Source: X23 sp050251575 | Lineage (GTDB): Bacteria > Bacillota > Clostridia > SK-Y3 | Length of the DNA stretch: 8,108 bases | Direction: 5' to 3' | Assembly (NCBI GenBank): GCA_050251575.1 | Contig: JBFWMP010000129.1 | Location: 1 to 8,108 of the forward strand | Shown: positions 5,806 through 8,108 of the stretch, piece after piece | How positions within the stretch are numbered: position 1 is the first letter of the stretch | Layout: the number at the start of each line of letters is the position of its first letter | Translations under genes and position numbers: made by a program | The notes under the pieces: model-generated | Database searches by the model: none | What the model saw: only the letters and a program-made list of their open reading frames with translations | What the model was told of the DNA's origin: nothing

Positions 5806-8108
5806 TTAATCATCATTCAAATTATTGAGATCTAAATTCATATCATTTAATATATCATTTAACTTATCATTAAATTTATTATTTTTGTCATTTTTATCAT
5901 TTAACTTATCATCATCTTGAATATCATTATCCCGAATATTATCATATTCAGGTGGTATAATTGTATCCTCATATATGGGTGATGACACCGTATTAGGTCC
6001 GTGTTCATTGCAGTACTCTCCTGCAGGCAGTTCGTATTTCGCGTCGCTTGGTAAGATCGGATTACCATTTTTGTCTAGTACAGGAACATAGGGTTTCGGT
6101 CTGATAATGAAAACTTTTTCTTCTACAAGCTCAGGAGGGCAGTATTCATTAGCAAGCATATTATTTGCTTTATCCACTTTTTCAAGAACATGAACAGTGC
6201 ATTCTTCCTTAGGCTCGGTACCTTTTTTAAAATATTCGGTTCGTACTCTCGAACCTCTTGGATCTCGGTAACATAGCTCGGTGGGTTTTTGTCCGCTGTC
6301 AATACAAACCTGTGCTTGTACAATTCCGGAAGGTTGAAGGAATTCTTTCACCTTCAAATCCTTATTAATTTCATTCATTACCGCATGCCAAAGTACAGTG
6401 GCAGGGTTTTTACCACCGAGAGACGCAGGAACCTTAATTAGGGCCGGATCATCATATCCAAACCAAGTGGCACCTACATAGTATGGTGTATATCCTGCAA
6501 ACCATCTATCTTTATCATCGCTGGTGGTACCTGTTTTGCCGGTTGCAGGCATTCCATTTGACATTTTTGCATATCTTGCAGTTCCGTCGATAAGGACGCC
6601 TTCTAACATTTTTGTCATGAGGTAGGCAGTTTGTTCACTCATGGCGATATTTGAAGTCTTCTTTTTCTCTAATATTACTTTCCCCTCATGATCCAATACT
6701 TTGGTATATGTGTAGGGGGTGGTATATATACCTTTATTAGCAAACGGCGCATAAGCGGCAGTCATCTCTAAAACAGAGATACCATCGGTCAATCCTCCTA
6801 AAGAAAGTGAATTCAAAAGCTTATCAGTATATACCTTTCCATCAGCTCTTTTTTGTTTGTCGACTAACGAAGTAATACCTAGGTTCTGGGTCAGAAATTT
6901 AAAGGAATTATCGATACCCACTTTTTCAAGCACTTGAGCAGCGACAATATTCATGGACTGTTCGATACCTCTTCGGACTGTTGAAAGTCCCCAGTATGAG
7001 GGATTTGTATAATAATTTTTTGGCGTCCATTCAATCATCGTTCCGGGGTTAAAGGTAGTGGGCACATCATCAAATATCGTAGCCGGAGTAACAATTCCGT
7101 ATTCCAGGGCCGGAGCATATACACCGATAGGCTTAATAGAGGAACCGGGTTGACGTACTGTTTGAGTAGCTCGATTCAACGTACGCTTTGCTGTTTTTTC
7201 TCCCCTTCCGCCGACGATACCTTTTACTTGCCCTGTAAAAGGATCCATAACCAGCATAGATGCTTCAGGTTGAATGTCAACATTAATATATTTTTTTGTC
7301 TTTTCGTCATATTTACGTATCGGAGCGAACTGTGGAATAATTTCAGAGTCCTTAAATACTTTATCCATTGCATTTTGCACATTAGGATCGATAGTAGCGT
7401 ATATCTTTAATCCACCGGTATACAGCATTTTTGATGCGATAGCTTTCGAGAGTCCTTTTTCTTTTTGTAAGTCATTTAGCACATCACTAATTACTTGATC
7501 AACAAAATAGGATTGTTTGCTTGTTTGCTCTTGTTGTGCACCGCGTTTAAAGTTCAGTGTTTCATTCACTGCATTATCATGCTCTTCTTGATTGATATAA
7601 CCCAGTTCTTGCATTTTTTTCAAGACAAGTTCCTGCTTTTGTTTATTGTTCTCTGGATTCTGGAAAGGATCATACTTAGTAGGAAACTGGGTAATGCCGG
7701 CAATTGATGCAGATTCAGCAAGTGTAAGCTGACCTACATCCTTTCCAAAATAAGTATTGGCTGCGGCCTGAACACCATTAGTTCCCTGGCTGAGATAAAT
7801 GGTGTTTAGATATAATTCCAAAATTTGATCCTTAGAGTATCTTTTTTCAAGGTTGTAGGCTCTCCACATTTCCTGAACTTTTCTTTTGGGTGATACATCA
7901 TCATCACCTGAAAGACCTTTAATGAGCTGCTGGGTAATCGTACTTCCTCCATAAGAAGAGCTCCCTTTAAAAATATAATTAAATGTTGCTCCAATTGTTC
8001 TTTTAATATCTACCCCAAAGTGCTCTTTAAATCTCTCATCTTCAATAGCTATAAATGCATTTTTAATGTTTTCTGGTATATCATTGATACTTACCCAGAC
8101 CCGGTTTT
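5806..8108 (-). CDS. Class A penicillin-binding protein (PBP1A type), N-terminus cut by window edge
   Basis: This is a bifunctional peptidoglycan synthase: glycosyltransferase plus DD-transpeptidase, normally anchored in the membrane with its domains outside. The reading frame stays open to the right edge (first full codon at 8106), giving 766 visible residues. The first in-frame Met, at 7869, is internal and not the true start. Numbering from the edge, the GT51 domain shows AIEDERFKEHFGVD with catalytic Glu22, GGSTITQQ (53-60) and RKVQEMW (75-81). The cytoplasmic start, membrane anchor and earliest GT51 residues lie outside. The transpeptidase domain has all three motifs: S322-S-I-K325 (GSSIKP), S384-M-N386 and K524-T-G526, so it should be active and beta-lactam-sensitive. 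A Cys-containing extension (C601, C612, C636, C656, C699) precedes a low-complexity tail of about 45 residues rich in Asp, Asn, Lys and Leu. The gene converges on the regulator gene and is probably unrelated to the operon. Confidence 0.96.
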   Translation of the reverse strand, partial: NRVWVSINDIPENIKNAFIAIEDERFKEHFGVDIKRTIGATFNYIFKGSSSYGGSTITQQLIKGLSGDDDVSPKRKVQEMWRAYNLEKRYSKDQILELYLNTIYLSQGTNGVQAAANTYFGKDVGQLTLAESASIAGITQFPTKYDPFQNPENNKQKQELVLKKMQELGYINQEEHDNAVNETLNFKRGAQQEQTSKQSYFVDQVISDVLNDLQKEKGLSKAIASKMLYTGGLKIYATIDPNVQNAMDKVFKDSEIIPQFAPIRKYDEKTKKYINVDIQPEASMLVMDPFTGQVKGIVGGRGEKTAKRTLNRATQTVRQPGSSIKPIGVYAPALEYGIVTPATIFDDVPTTFNPGTMIEWTPKNYYTNPSYWGLSTVRRGIEQSMNIVAAQVLEKVGIDNSFKFLTQNLGITSLVDKQKRADGKVYTDKLLNSLSLGGLTDGISVLEMTAAYAPFANKGIYTTPYTYTKVLDHEGKVILEKKKTSNIAMSEQTAYLMTKMLEGVLIDGTARYAKMSNGMPATGKTGTTSDDKDRWFAGYTPYYVGATWFGYDDPALIKVPASLGGKNPATVLWHAVMNEINKDLKVKEFLQPSGIVQAQVCIDSGQKPTELCYRDPRGSRVRTEYFKKGTEPKEECTVHVLEKVDKANNMLANEYCPPELVEEKVFIIRPKPYVPVLDKNGNPILPSDAKYELPAGEYCNEHGPNTVSSPIYEDTIIPPEYDNIRDNDIQDDDKLNDKNDKNNKFNDKLNDILNDMNLDLNNLNDD

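Noticed and set aside
1..8108. CRISPR array, tRNA or rRNA gene, insertion sequence, phage or toxin-antitoxin module
   Set aside because: No regularly spaced repeats, cloverleaf-like segments, transposase or phage-type proteins were seen. The inverted repeats at 5-92 do not flank a gene.

Overview
The window is A+T-rich and uses strong GGAGG-type ribosome binding sites. Its gene content (a class A penicillin-binding protein with a long Asp/Asn/Lys-rich tail, sigma-54 catabolic control, uroporphyrinogen-decarboxylase-like proteins) suggests a low-GC anaerobic Firmicute, most likely a clostridium-like bacterium. That placement is an inference from style and gene families, not from a marker gene.

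Layout. Positions 1-259 are a non-coding control region. It holds nested inverted repeats (5-92) and a textbook sigma-54 (-24/-12) promoter (192-207). Next come three same-strand genes: a uroporphyrinogen-decarboxylase-family protein that is not HemE (260-1288), a mandelate-racemase-type enolase-superfamily enzyme (1331-2506), and a D-isomer-specific 2-hydroxyacid dehydrogenase of the phosphoglycerate dehydrogenase type (2582-3544). The gaps between them are 42 and 75 nt and hold no terminator, so they look like one operon, closed by an intrinsic terminator at 3579-3642. A separate gene on the same strand (3747-5708) encodes a sigma-54 activator with a PrpR-type N-terminal sensor, a PAS-like segment, an AAA+ domain with GAFTGA, and a Fis-type HTH. 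A convergent class A penicillin-binding protein (complement 5806 to beyond the right edge) is an unrelated housekeeping cell-wall gene. A perfect 40-bp palindrome (5714-5753), followed by a T run on the minus strand, lies between the two convergent genes.

How it may work together. The activator at 3747 is the obvious candidate to bind the inverted repeats at 5-92 and switch on the sigma-54 promoter when its sensor domain binds a small molecule. The three enzymes would then process one substrate. The racemase/dehydratase-type enzyme carries the complete metal-ligand set and the His-Asp dyad, which suggests dehydration or epimerisation of a hydroxy-acid (sugar-acid-like) substrate. The dehydrogenase would interconvert a 2-hydroxy and a 2-keto acid with NAD(H). 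The role of the UroD-fold protein is unknown. No transporter, kinase, aldolase or corrinoid protein is visible, so the pathway is incomplete here and its substrate cannot be named. This small regulon of recognisable folds in an unfamiliar combination is the best candidate for an undescribed system in the window.
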